Positions 17,034-25,803 of a stretch of DNA of 64,000 nucleotides are shown here, in pieces. Positions within the stretch are counted from its first letter, which is position 1, and every line of letters starts with the position of its first letter. The position numbers and the translations under genes were made by a program. This DNA comes from JBJXGE01 sp046154185 (GTDB lineage: Bacteria; Planctomycetota; UBA8108; UBA1146; JAJFFE01): positions 42,792-106,791 of the forward strand of contig JBJXGE010000035.1 in assembly GCA_046154185.1 (NCBI GenBank). Direction: 5' to 3'. Below the pieces are notes generated by a model that searched no databases, was not told the origin of the DNA, and worked only from the letters and a program-made list of their open reading frames with translations.

Positions 17034-17558
17034 CGATCAATTCCTTTGGTTCGCCGAATCATGCGAGGCCCGATTGCCGTCGACGCGAACGAAGACAACA
17101 GTCGTCACCTCTAGGTAGCCCCCGCCAGGCAAAATTCGCGTATACAATTGCTATGCCAGCTCTAACATGCCCGCGCCAGGATCCGCTTGCAAGGCGCATT
17201 GTGGCGGAAAAATGAAGTTTGTTGCGCGCACGGCGCAACGAGCGGCCAGCGTTGTGATGGAATAGGCGACAGAGAAAACTCTGTGAATCGCATCGGTCAT
17301 TGGACTCAGAATCAGATTCGGGGTGCGACTCGGATTCTGAATTGCTGCGTTGAGTCGTGTTGTAACCGTTCTTTCATTGCCGTTTCATTACGATCAATGA
17401 AGGGTTTGCAGTTTTCGCGCTGATTGAGTTTGCAGTCCGGGCCGGTGCCATTTCGGTCGTTGACGGCGCGGCGTGTCGTCCTTTCGCTCGATCGAAGCTG
17501 CCGGCTTTTCGATGGGGCCGCGTGGCTTCCCGCGCTGCAGTCAGCACCGAAGGATCTC
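17034..17558. other. Intergenic region upstream of the beta-helix and GT2 genes
   Basis: 525 bases without a supported gene; short frames here lack ribosome-binding sites and homology-like blocks. It holds the divergent control regions of the two neighbours. An 8-pair inverted repeat (17306-17313 with 17333-17340) is the only clear structure. An AT-rich patch TATACAAT at 17141-17148 could be a -10 element. Confidence 0.4.
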
Positions 17559-18653
17559 ATGGTGATCAAGGTCAGTATCGGAGTCCTCGCGCACAACGAG
17601 GAAGTGAACATTCCGGCCACGCTGCGCTCGCTCCTTGCGCAGTCGATCGTTGCGCGTGACGACGCTTCCTACGACGTGGAAATCATCGTTGTTCCGAACG
17701 GCTGTCGTGACCGCACGGCGGCGGTTGCCGCCGAGTTACTCGGCGCCGCCGCGCTGCCGCGCGGCCGAAGATTCCAAGTGCGTGAACTGACGCAGCCGGG
17801 TAAGAGCAACGCGTGGAATCATTACGTGCACGAATTCGCCCGCGCGGATTGCGACTATTTCGTGCTGATGGATGCCGACATTCAGTTCTTGCAACCGGAC
17901 ACGCTGCAGCAGTTGATTGACGCGCTCGAACGCGATCCGATCGCATATGTTTCATGCGATTGTCCCGTCAAGGACGTCGAGCTCAAAGACTCGCGAACGC
18001 TCATGGAAGCACTTTCCCTGCGCATCTCCGGCGATTCGTCGGCGGTGCGGCCCGCGGAGATCTGCGGACAACTTTATTGCGCGCGTGCGTCGATGCTGCG
18101 GCGGATCTCGTTGCCAAAAGGTATCACGATCGAAGATGGTTTCTTGCGTGCGCTCCTGGTCACGGAGCTCTTTACGCAGCAGGAAAACTTGCGCCGCGTG
18201 ACGCGCGTCATGACCGCGTCGCACGTGTTCGAGTCATACGTGCGTGTGTCGATCCTGCTCAAGCACGAGGCAAATGTGATCCTCGGGACGCTCGTGAATT
18301 CGTTCGTGTACGACTGGCTGTGGCGCGAGAGTCGCCCGGATCGCGACGCTGGTGCGCTGTTGCACGCGCGCAATCGTGAAAACCCTGAATGGCTGAAAGA
18401 TCACGTCGCCGAGCACGTCCGCAAGCGTGGTTGGTGGGTGGTGCCGTGGCCGCTCGTCTTTCGCAGATGGATCCGTCTGCGCCAGAAAGGTGTGGTGAAG
18501 GGCGTTCTGCATGCGCCGATCACAATGGTCGCGTTCCTCGCCGACTTCGCCGCCTGCGTGCGCGTGAATCGCTTGCTCCACTCGCGCGCCGCGGTCGGGT
18601 CGTGGGTCTCGAAGCCGACGCCCGGCGCGGCGCCGCCGTCGCCGCCAGGATAG
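17559..18653 (+). CDS. Family 2 glycosyltransferase
   Basis: 364 residues from the ATG at 17559, which has AGGA five bases upstream; the in-frame extension to 17424 is not domain-like. The N-terminus V-S-I-G-V-L-A-H-N-E-E-V-N-I-P-A-T-L is the nucleotide-sugar-binding start of GT-A family 2 enzymes. Y-F-V-L-M-D-A-D-I-Q-F carries the DxD motif that holds the metal and UDP/GDP sugar. No multiple membrane spans are seen, so it acts at the cytoplasmic face. It would add one sugar to a lipid-linked chain. It is likely one transcription unit with the membrane glycosyltransferase 140 bases downstream. Confidence 0.88.
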   Translation: MVIKVSIGVLAHNEEVNIPATLRSLLAQSIVARDDASYDVEIIVVPNGCRDRTAAVAAELLGAAALPRGRRFQVRELTQPGKSNAWNHYVHEFARADCDYFVLMDADIQFLQPDTLQQLIDALERDPIAYVSCDCPVKDVELKDSRTLMEALSLRISGDSSAVRPAEICGQLYCARASMLRRISLPKGITIEDGFLRALLVTELFTQQENLRRVTRVMTASHVFESYVRVSILLKHEANVILGTLVNSFVYDWLWRESRPDRDAGALLHARNRENPEWLKDHVAEHVRKRGWWVVPWPLVFRRWIRLRQKGVVKGVLHAPITMVAFLADFAACVRVNRLLHSRAAVGSWVSKPTPGAAPPSPPG

Positions 18654-18793
18654 GGACGGCGCCGTGCGCGCCGCGATTGGCGGGCGAATGTCAGGCGCGA
18701 AGATGCAGAATTCTGACGCCTTGTCGCTTGCCGACACTTCATTGCACGAAATCCCGACACGGCGCGCGCCGAAGCTAACTTGAAGGATTACGT

Positions 18794-20044
18794 TTGCGAG
18801 TCATTCACCTCATCGCCGCACGCTTGGATTCCCATCACCGACTTGTGCTCGCGATCGTCTGCGCGCTCGAGCTCGTGCTCGGGATCGGTTATTCGTTGAC
18901 GCTCGGCAACGAAGTGCGCTACTGGGATGAGCGCGAGTATCTCGAACTCGCCGACGCGCTCGTCACGCGCGGCGAGCTGCGTTTTCAGGATGACCGCGCC
19001 TTTCGGCCGCCGGGTTACGCGTTTTTTCTCGCCGGCCTCAAGGTCTGTGGGCTGCCGCTTGTCGCAATTCGCATCGTGCAGTTTGGCTTACTCGCCGCTA
19101 CCACCGTGCTCCTTGCGCGCATCATCCGACGAACGCATGGCAATCTTGCCGGTTCGCTCACCGCGCTGTGGGTGCTCGCGTATCCGGCGTTGATGTACAC
19201 CGCCGCGACTTTTTATCCACAAACGCTCGGCGCCTTTCTGTTGATCGCGTTTCTATCGGTGCTCATTGCGACGGGGACGAGCACGCTCCGCGCCGGCGCG
19301 GCCGGCATGTTGTTCGGCATCTTGGTGCTCACCATTCCATCGTTCCTGCCGCTCATTGTGCTGCCCGCAGGATGGCTGGTGTGGCGAGGCCGTCACGCTG
19401 GATTTATTCCGGCGCTCGTTCTCGCGCTCGCGGCTGGCGCCACCATCGGCGCGTGGACGGCGCGCAACTACGCGTGTCTGCATGAATTCGTGCTCGTCTC
19501 CACCAACTCTGGTCTCAACTTGTTGCTCGGAAACAGCGAGCACGCGACGGCATCGTCGGGCGTTTCAGTAGACATCGACCGCTACCACCGCGGTGCGGAG
19601 GGACTCCTCGGCGAAGTCGAGCGCGATCGCTATTTTCGCCGCATGGCGGTCGAGTGGATCAAGGCGAACCCGACGGCGGCGGCCGGTCTCTATGTGAAGA
19701 AGGTGCTGAATTTCTTCGCGCTCAACGATCAACTCGCGACCGCAGCCGAAGGGCAAAACTGGAAAATGCTCATTCTCGGCATCACTTACGCGCCGCTCCT
19801 CGTCGGCCTCGGCGTGTGGCTGCTGCTGATGTTTGTGCGTCGACCACAGCCGCTCGAGTATTTCTTCGTCGCCTTCTATCTCGCCAACGCGCTCGCGCTC
19901 GCAATCTTCTTTACGCGCATCCGCTTTCGCCTGCCCGTCGACTACCTCGCGATCGGCATCGGCGCGATCGTGTTGGCGCGGCTCCTTGCGCCGCGAGATG
20001 CAAAGTCCGAGCTTGGATCACCGAACTCCGCCGGCGCATTCTAG
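18794..20044 (+). CDS. GT39/ArnT-like polytopic membrane glycosyltransferase
   Basis: 416 residues. The start is TTG at 18794, supported by GAAGGA about 7 bases upstream. Roughly ten hydrophobic spans alternate with short loops. Just after the first span, Y-W-D-E-R-E-Y-L-E-L-A supplies the acidic pair typical of the first extracytoplasmic loop of GT-C enzymes (PMT/ArnT type), which use polyprenyl-phosphate sugars. The R-P-P-G-Y-A-F-F-L motif follows, also common in this group. The acceptor is unknown; the setting next to GT2 and an O-antigen ligase-like protein points to glycan decoration. The stop codon overlaps the stop of the opposite-strand PAAR-like gene in the tetramer CTAG. Confidence 0.82.
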   Translation: MRVIHLIAARLDSHHRLVLAIVCALELVLGIGYSLTLGNEVRYWDEREYLELADALVTRGELRFQDDRAFRPPGYAFFLAGLKVCGLPLVAIRIVQFGLLAATTVLLARIIRRTHGNLAGSLTALWVLAYPALMYTAATFYPQTLGAFLLIAFLSVLIATGTSTLRAGAAGMLFGILVLTIPSFLPLIVLPAGWLVWRGRHAGFIPALVLALAAGATIGAWTARNYACLHEFVLVSTNSGLNLLLGNSEHATASSGVSVDIDRYHRGAEGLLGEVERDRYFRRMAVEWIKANPTAAAGLYVKKVLNFFALNDQLATAAEGQNWKMLILGITYAPLLVGLGVWLLLMFVRRPQPLEYFFVAFYLANALALAIFFTRIRFRLPVDYLAIGIGAIVLARLLAPRDAKSELGSPNSAGAF

Positions 20045-20315
20045 CCGGTGACGATTTCACCCTTGTTCTTTGGCGGCTTTTGAAACGTCCCTGGCGCGCT
20101 TGGCACATGCGGGGGCGAGTGGTGCGCGACCGAGCCCTTCACCGCCGCTGGCTGGCCTTGGATTTTTGAACCGACTCGATGACGCCGTCGCGAGTGACGG
20201 CGGAGCACGCGTGCGGCACTGGCGTCGGCGGTCCGCCCGGCGGCAGCAGGATGTGAAAGTCGCCGGGACTCGAGCTGACGATTCGATCGCCTTTGCGCGC
20301 TGCGTTCTTACCCAT
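20041..20315 (-). pseudogene. PAAR-like (spike-tip type) gene with a -1 frameshift and short C-terminus
   Basis: The ATG at 20315 has a strong GGAGG eight bases upstream. The first frame reads M-G-K-N-A-A-R-K-G-D-R-I-V-S, then L-P-P-G-G-P-P-T-P-V-P-H, and stops soon after. Around the A5 run (T5 on the plus strand, 20163-20167) the other frame takes over as K-I-Q-G-Q-P-A-A-V-K-G-S-V-A-H-H-S, P-P-H-V-P, then F-Q-K-P-P-K-N-K-G-E-I-V-T-G-stop. Together these match the PAAR-like proteins that cap type VI or phage-tail-like injection spikes. One extra A would restore a 91-codon frame. Relatives usually continue into a second A-A-R-x-G-D half that is missing here. It may be a remnant, a sequencing slip, or a frameshifted gene. 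Confidence 0.65.
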
Positions 20316-20488
20316 GTCTCAACGCCTCCAAGTAGCTGACCGACGCGCGGCGCGCGCGCGAATCGGACTCCTGATCCAACACGATTGCCGGCCGGACACC
20401 CGGACGCGCGCGTCGTGAACGCCATCCATCCGCAATTCCGCCCCGCGGGCCGCCATGAATTGCGGCGCGACTCGTCGTTTGCCGCACA

Positions 20489-20528
20489 CGAAAAAACCCG
20501 GGGTCGGCGTGGTGGCCGACCCCGGGTT
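20489..20528 (-). terminator. Rho-independent terminator of the lipoprotein beta-helix gene
   Basis: A 14-base perfect stem (20495-20508 with 20515-20528) with a six-base loop. On the minus strand it is followed by six T residues (20496-20491). It lies about 60 bases after the stop codon of the minus-strand gene at 20586-23126. This is the clearest terminator of the window. Confidence 0.9.
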
Positions 20529-20585
20529 CAAGGTGGGTGCGATCGTGCGGCCGCGTGGGCCGTCACCTTCGCGCGACGTGCCTGA

Positions 20586-23126
20586 TCACTGCGGTTCGAA
20601 GGCTCCGATCGATGGTTGTAACGGACGCGGGTGGCCGAGGAAGTCCTCATAGAGGCCCGGCATCGCCATGCCCGTCAAACTCGCGGGGCTCGAACTAGCG
20701 ATCGAGAGGTCGCCCGAGTCCGCGCCGACGAACACTGGATCCACGACGACCGAGTTTGCCTCTTCGCCGACTTGCGCGCGGAATTGCGCGAGGGTCATCA
20801 GCGAAGAGCCGACTGTCGCCCAGTGGTTGACCGGCAGCCCACTGCCGTTGCGGACCAAGTTGTGATTCGAGTGCAAGAACGTCGAAGCGGCCCATGGCGC
20901 GTAACAGTAGAGGAAGCCGCCGTCGCCTTCCTCCGTCACCGACATGTCCCGCCAGATGTTGTTGTTCGTAGTCACATGGTTCACTTCGAGCGCGAGTCCG
21001 CCCGAGACCATGAGGAACCGGCCGTAGGCAACGCCGCCACCCGAGTACGCCGCGCGGTACACACTGTTGTTGTACATCCAGATGTTAGTCGGATTTCGCG
21101 ACGGAACCGGGTCGGAACAAGTGTCTTTCGACACGCTGGTCGCGCAGCACGACGACAACGTCGACGGGAACAAGATGACGTTGTTTCGCACCGTCACTTC
21201 CGAGCCGCTAATCATGATCGACGCCTGGTGATTGGTCGGGAAATGTCGATCGAACACATTTCGCTGAATGACCACTTCGCGTGGCAACCCCGGCAGGTGT
21301 CCGCCCGAACGACCGAGCACCAAGTAACTCCGAAACACGTTGTTGGAAATCCACACTTTCTCGGTGAAGCCCTGGGAGTCGTAGTCAAAGCTGCACAAGT
21401 ACACAGCCGTGCTCACGCCGCCCGCGGGGTCCCAAGTGTTGCCGTACCAGTAGCCCTTGCGAATGCGCGAGTGCCGGCTGATTCCGTACCAGTCGGCAGG
21501 GCCCCAGCCGCGACCGATGAAACAGCCGACGAGCGACAAGCGTTCGCCGGACGCAAACAACGGATAGCGGCCCGACCGCTCCAACGTGCAGTTGAAGAAA
21601 CTCCGATCGTTATTGAATTGCCCATCCACCATGTGCCCGAGGTACACATTGATGTTGTAGAAGTTGCGCACGCTCGTGCGTATGCACGAGAAGTCGCTAC
21701 CGCCGTTTTGCGCGACCTCGATACCGACGCTGCTGACAAAGCCCTGGTCGCCTTGTCCGTCGGTGTGCGGCCCGCGAATGTCGAGGTCCACGAGTCGAAC
21801 ACCGTTCGCGGCGTATCCGAGCGAGAAGGCGCTCGAGTTATTCGACGTCACCTGAATGATCGGATTCGCGCCGCTACCGTAGCGACCGATGTGAACGAGC
21901 GAGCCGAGCGCAATGTCACCCAAACCGCCGCCACCGGTGGTTTGAAATGTCTGGCCTGCTTTGAACAGCAATCGATGCTGCACAACGCCAGCGCCCTGCA
22001 CCGCCGAACGCAGCGCGTTCATCGCGGCGGAAAACGTTTGGTGTTGACCGTCCGAGCCGCAAGTAATCGTCGTGCCCGTGAACGGCGTGACCAAGAACGA
22101 GCTGGTCGCGATGCCGACGCCGCCGACCTCATCCTCGACGACGAGTTGGACCGAGTAGAGCCCCGTTTCCTCAAACAGGTGCGTCAAACTCGCGCCGGTG
22201 CGTTGCAACAACAACGCACCACTCGGCTGGAAGATCGACCACGTACATTTCGCGGTGTGCAAGAGACTGCCGGCTGAAACCGTGCTCGAGTACGCGTCGA
22301 GCCACACGGGGCACGGCACGCGTCCACTACCGCCGACACTCTGTGTGATGACAGCGGTAACGGTGCCGGTCGCCGGTGGCGGCTCGGCCGGCGGGGGCGG
22401 CGGCGGGTCTTCGGGCAGCGGATCCGCGCCCGCCAGCACATCGATGTCGACGATTCCGGCGTTCGAAACGAGACCATTGAGCGTCGCGACGAACTGCAGG
22501 GATCCCGACTCGAGCGCGGTCAACGTCGCCGGCGTGCTGCCGGTCGTGATGTTCGCGAGGCTCGCGTCGTTCATCACCCAGCTCACGCTGGCGGTCATGT
22601 CCACCACGGAGTCATCCGTGTAGACACCGTCGACCGTCAGGATCTTAGTTTCACCGACCAAGATCGGTGCCAGATCTATGTTGAGCACCAAGCTCGCTAA
22701 CACGACCGGCGCCGGCGCGACGACAATTTCGATTTCCGGCGAGACGTGCTCCTGATAGCGCGCCGAAATGCGCGCGCTGCCGGGCGCAACCCCGCGGATG
22801 CGTCTCGCGGCCTCGTCGACGGCGATCGAGTTTGCGTCGGAGGTCTCGACGATCGCGAGATCGCTCAGGTCGAGGGAACCACCGTCCGCAAGCATTCCGA
22901 CCACGACGATCGGCCGCGAGTCGCCGACATGCAGGGTCGAACTCGCGACCATGAGACTCACGCTTTCGACTTCTGAATCATCCAATGGATTCAGCGCGCC
23001 GGTCGTGCTGCGCCGTTGCTCGCTGTGCAGACACCCAGCGAGCAAAATGCTCGTGAGCGCTAACCATCGACCTATTCGTGGTCGACTGCGCTCGACAATT
23101 CCCGAGTCAAGTTTCGAGGATCTCAT
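20586..23126 (-). CDS. Lipoprotein beta-helix protein with bacterial Ig-like domains
   Basis: 846 residues. The N-terminus carries a lipobox L-L-A-G-C32, so the protein is predicted to be lipid-anchored. Residues about 50-230 hold two Ig-like domains of the Big_2 type (V-A-P-G-S-A-R-I-S-A-R-Y; L-T-A-L-E-S-G-S-L-Q-F-V-A-T), then a proline-rich linker near 240-258 and a PKD-like domain (A-K-C-T-W-S-I-F). From about 355 a right-handed beta-helix follows that is closely similar to the product of 14907-17033, down to the final G-A-F-E-P. Here Ig-like domains and a lipid anchor take the place of the dockerin. Inferred role: a cell-bound version of the same surface or glycan-acting module. Confidence 0.84.
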   Translation of the reverse strand: MRSSKLDSGIVERSRPRIGRWLALTSILLAGCLHSEQRRSTTGALNPLDDSEVESVSLMVASSTLHVGDSRPIVVVGMLADGGSLDLSDLAIVETSDANSIAVDEAARRIRGVAPGSARISARYQEHVSPEIEIVVAPAPVVLASLVLNIDLAPILVGETKILTVDGVYTDDSVVDMTASVSWVMNDASLANITTGSTPATLTALESGSLQFVATLNGLVSNAGIVDIDVLAGADPLPEDPPPPPPAEPPPATGTVTAVITQSVGGSGRVPCPVWLDAYSSTVSAGSLLHTAKCTWSIFQPSGALLLQRTGASLTHLFEETGLYSVQLVVEDEVGGVGIATSSFLVTPFTGTTITCGSDGQHQTFSAAMNALRSAVQGAGVVQHRLLFKAGQTFQTTGGGGLGDIALGSLVHIGRYGSGANPIIQVTSNNSSAFSLGYAANGVRLVDLDIRGPHTDGQGDQGFVSSVGIEVAQNGGSDFSCIRTSVRNFYNINVYLGHMVDGQFNNDRSFFNCTLERSGRYPLFASGERLSLVGCFIGRGWGPADWYGISRHSRIRKGYWYGNTWDPAGGVSTAVYLCSFDYDSQGFTEKVWISNNVFRSYLVLGRSGGHLPGLPREVVIQRNVFDRHFPTNHQASIMISGSEVTVRNNVILFPSTLSSCCATSVSKDTCSDPVPSRNPTNIWMYNNSVYRAAYSGGGVAYGRFLMVSGGLALEVNHVTTNNNIWRDMSVTEEGDGGFLYCYAPWAASTFLHSNHNLVRNGSGLPVNHWATVGSSLMTLAQFRAQVGEEANSVVVDPVFVGADSGDLSIASSSPASLTGMAMPGLYEDFLGHPRPLQPSIGAFEPQ

Positions 23127-23670
23127 ACCTCGATCGCTCCTTCCCGGATTACACAGTTGCGCGTCGCTTGAGGGCGAAGGCTGCCGGAATCCTGTTCTCC
23201 AACTACAGGCAACTCAAGGACCCGCAATCGGGTGCGCGCGCTGAACCGCGCAACGATTCGAATGCGTGCGCTTTGCGGTTGTCACGAAGATTCCCATGCG
23301 GCGTTTCGCTCGTGGCATCCGTTGCCGAGGCGGGCGGAATTGCCGGTCGGCGGGCGTCCGCCCGCTAGTGTGCAACCGGTCATTCCTACCGCGGGAAATT
23401 GCGCGACCGTCTTTCCTAGGGGTGCTGTCGGCAAGCACCCCGCGCCGTTTCGGGGGACCCGAAACGGCTCACGCTCACCCCACGCCCCCGCGCCTCCGGC
23501 GCGGGGGCGGCGGCGCGCCGGAGGCAACCGGTCAGCGGTCGCCGCACCTGGCCGCCGGGTTCGACTTGTGCGACATCATATACTTTCTCGGCGACTCGCC
23601 ATCCGATGGCGGCAGCAAGTGTGGACTGGCGACAGGGACCGACTCAGACGTGGCGGGTGAGTTCATCAAC
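23127..23670. other. Non-coding region with three perfect GC-rich hairpins
   Basis: 544 bases. An open frame crosses much of it, but its translation is Arg/Gly/Pro-rich and without domain signal. Three consecutive hairpins are perfect: 23419-23441 (8 pairs, 7-base loop), 23445-23467 (10 pairs, GGA loop) and 23485-23507 (10 pairs, TCC loop). None has a T-run. They could be REP-like palindromes or a structured leader of the next gene. Confidence 0.6.
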
Positions 23671-25713
23671 ATGCTATCCCGCGACAACCAAAAGCTCGTG
23701 TTCACTATTCCCGGCGGCAGCGCCGTTTCCGTCAGCGAAATCGAAGATCGCACGAGCGGGCTCATTCGCATGACGCTGAGCGTTGCGAAGGGTTCGCTCA
23801 CGCTCGGCACCACGTGCGGTCTCATGTTTCTCGAAGGCGACGGCAGCGAAGACGCGACCATGACGTTTGTCGGGCAAGCGGCCGCGATCGACGCCGCACT
23901 CAACGGTTTGCGCTTCACGCCGAGTGGCGCCGACGGGCGCGCCGAGTCGGAGCTGGTCCGCGTGCCGGAGCGCGAAAGTCGCGCCCGCGGCAACACGTCT
24001 GAGTCGCACGGCGTGGCGTCGAAGGCGCCGGCATCCCAAGCCCCGGTATCCCACGCTCTGCGGGGGCTACCGCCCGGCCTCTTGTTTGAGACGCTCGACG
24101 CGCCGAACGGCGAGATCATTGTCTCGCTCGGCGTGCCGTCCGGCACGCTCACGTTGGGGTGCGTTCGAGGTCTCTATTTCGAAGACGGCGATGGGATCGC
24201 GAACACGCGCATGCGCTTTCGCGGTCGGCCGGCGGAAATCGACGCCGCGCTCGAAGGGCTCAAGTTCGATCCGCGCGCGCAAGCGCCCGCCAAACCGAGT
24301 TCGAAGCCCGAGGCCGTGCGCGCCGCGCCGGATCAGCCAGCGCCTACGAGCTCGAGCGCGCCGCCAAAGTCTGTGTTGGAGAAATTCGTCAAGCCGCCTG
24401 CCGTTCCATCTCCATCGCCACCGGTTTCAGGTCCACCGCCGCCGCCAACGCCCGAGGAAGTCCTCGATTTGCGCCCGTACGCGGTTTCGGCACTGCGCGT
24501 CGCGGGCGACCACATTCGGCTAGTGACGAAAGGCAATCCACCGATAGATCATGCGCTCGCTGGCCTAACACGCATTCGGTTCGTCGAACAAGATGTGGAG
24601 GTACTCAGCGCCGACACAACTCGCTCCGGATTTCAGGGCATGGCGCTCGTACTCGCCGCGGGCCAACTCGTGAGCATCGAGTTGCGGGGCGCCGGTTGCA
24701 TCGACTGGAGCTATTGCGCAGCGACGCGTCGGTTGACATTCGAACGGTCGCGCGACACCGACGCCGAATCCTCGCTGCGCCTCGAAGGTCACGGCGGCGC
24801 TGGGTTGTCCGTCGAGCGCATCTCGCTCAGTGCTCCCATGGGCTTAGTCGCGTGTGGATTGCCGCTCGCCCAACTGCAGCTGCACGCCGGCGGCGAACTC
24901 GGACGACTCGTCGTGCAGTATGGCAGCGGCACGCTCAACGCGCTCGCGGTCGATGGACACCTTACTTCCGCGCTCGCGATCGCGGGCGACGTGAAGAGCG
25001 TCGCGATTCGTGGTGCCCTGAAGGCGCCGCTTTGTATTGTCGGCACGGTGGGGAGCATCGACTTGCTTGGCAAGATCGAGAAAGACGCGCGCATCGAGGT
25101 CGGCAAGAATCTCGAGACGCTGACGTCGTCGCGCATCGAAGCTGGCGCCGAATTGCGAGTTGGCGGCCACGTCGCTGGCATCGCGCTCGCTTGCGGCGCG
25201 GGCGCGCGCGGTCAACTTGCGCGCGTGAAGGTCGGCGGGACGCTGGGAGGTTTCACGGCGTCAGCCGATAGTTGGCTCGAGCTCGAAGTCGGCGAGCGCC
25301 TGCTGACGATCGCGACGATCGGTCGGAGCGCGCTCGGCGGACGGATTCACGCGGCCGAAATCGGCGCCGTCACGATCGGCGGAGATCTGTGCGCAACTAT
25401 CACGAGTGACCGCGACGTTGAAGTCTTGCGCGTGGTCGGCGACTTAGTTCCTGACGCCACCGTTGAGAGCGGCGGTTCGTGTGAGGAAGTTTCCGTCCAG
25501 GGTCGACTCGCCGGCTCGTTGCGATTCGCTCGCAAGGCCGAACTTGTCCACGCGAAACTTGGCATTACCGGCGTGATCCAAATGCACGCCGCGACTGGCC
25601 GCGTGAAAATTAGCGATGGTGCAAGCACAACGGAGCAAGAGAGCGCGGCAGCTACGGCGCTCGTGTATGACCCGGTCGGCAAGCGCTTTCGGGTGGCCGA
25701 TCCGTCGCGTTAG
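23671..25713 (+). CDS. Surface-type repeat protein with cadherin-like and beta-solenoid repeats
   Basis: 680 residues from the ATG at 23671; the frame is open back to 23266, but that part runs through hairpins. Two repeats of the type L-T-L-G-x-x-x-G-L-x-F-x-x-G-D-G, then M-x-F-x-G, then I-D-A-A-L-x-G-L-x-F, occur at residues about 25-85 and 150-205. They match cadherin-like repeats of giant bacterial adhesins. A Pro-rich linker (about 210-270) follows. The C-terminal 400 residues are short repeated strands (V-G-G-H-V-A-G-I; V-G-G-T-L-G-G-F; I-G-G-D-L-C-A), read as a beta-solenoid. No signal peptide is visible with this start, which is odd for an adhesin-like protein and suggests a wrong start or a truncated N-terminus. 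No catalytic motif was seen. Confidence 0.7.
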   Translation: MLSRDNQKLVFTIPGGSAVSVSEIEDRTSGLIRMTLSVAKGSLTLGTTCGLMFLEGDGSEDATMTFVGQAAAIDAALNGLRFTPSGADGRAESELVRVPERESRARGNTSESHGVASKAPASQAPVSHALRGLPPGLLFETLDAPNGEIIVSLGVPSGTLTLGCVRGLYFEDGDGIANTRMRFRGRPAEIDAALEGLKFDPRAQAPAKPSSKPEAVRAAPDQPAPTSSSAPPKSVLEKFVKPPAVPSPSPPVSGPPPPPTPEEVLDLRPYAVSALRVAGDHIRLVTKGNPPIDHALAGLTRIRFVEQDVEVLSADTTRSGFQGMALVLAAGQLVSIELRGAGCIDWSYCAATRRLTFERSRDTDAESSLRLEGHGGAGLSVERISLSAPMGLVACGLPLAQLQLHAGGELGRLVVQYGSGTLNALAVDGHLTSALAIAGDVKSVAIRGALKAPLCIVGTVGSIDLLGKIEKDARIEVGKNLETLTSSRIEAGAELRVGGHVAGIALACGAGARGQLARVKVGGTLGGFTASADSWLELEVGERLLTIATIGRSALGGRIHAAEIGAVTIGGDLCATITSDRDVEVLRVVGDLVPDATVESGGSCEEVSVQGRLAGSLRFARKAELVHAKLGITGVIQMHAATGRVKISDGASTTEQESAAATALVYDPVGKRFRVADPSR

Positions 25714-25803
25714 CGCAGCAACGGAATTCGCTCGGGCGCCGTCCTCCTCGTCGCCATCTGGACATTTCCCGCCCCATTACTAAACTCCCGTTGTGCTGTG
25801 GCG

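Noticed and set aside
20631..22277. A 548-codon plus-strand open frame
   Set aside because: It lies antisense to the lipoprotein beta-helix gene and arises from GC-rich codon bias.
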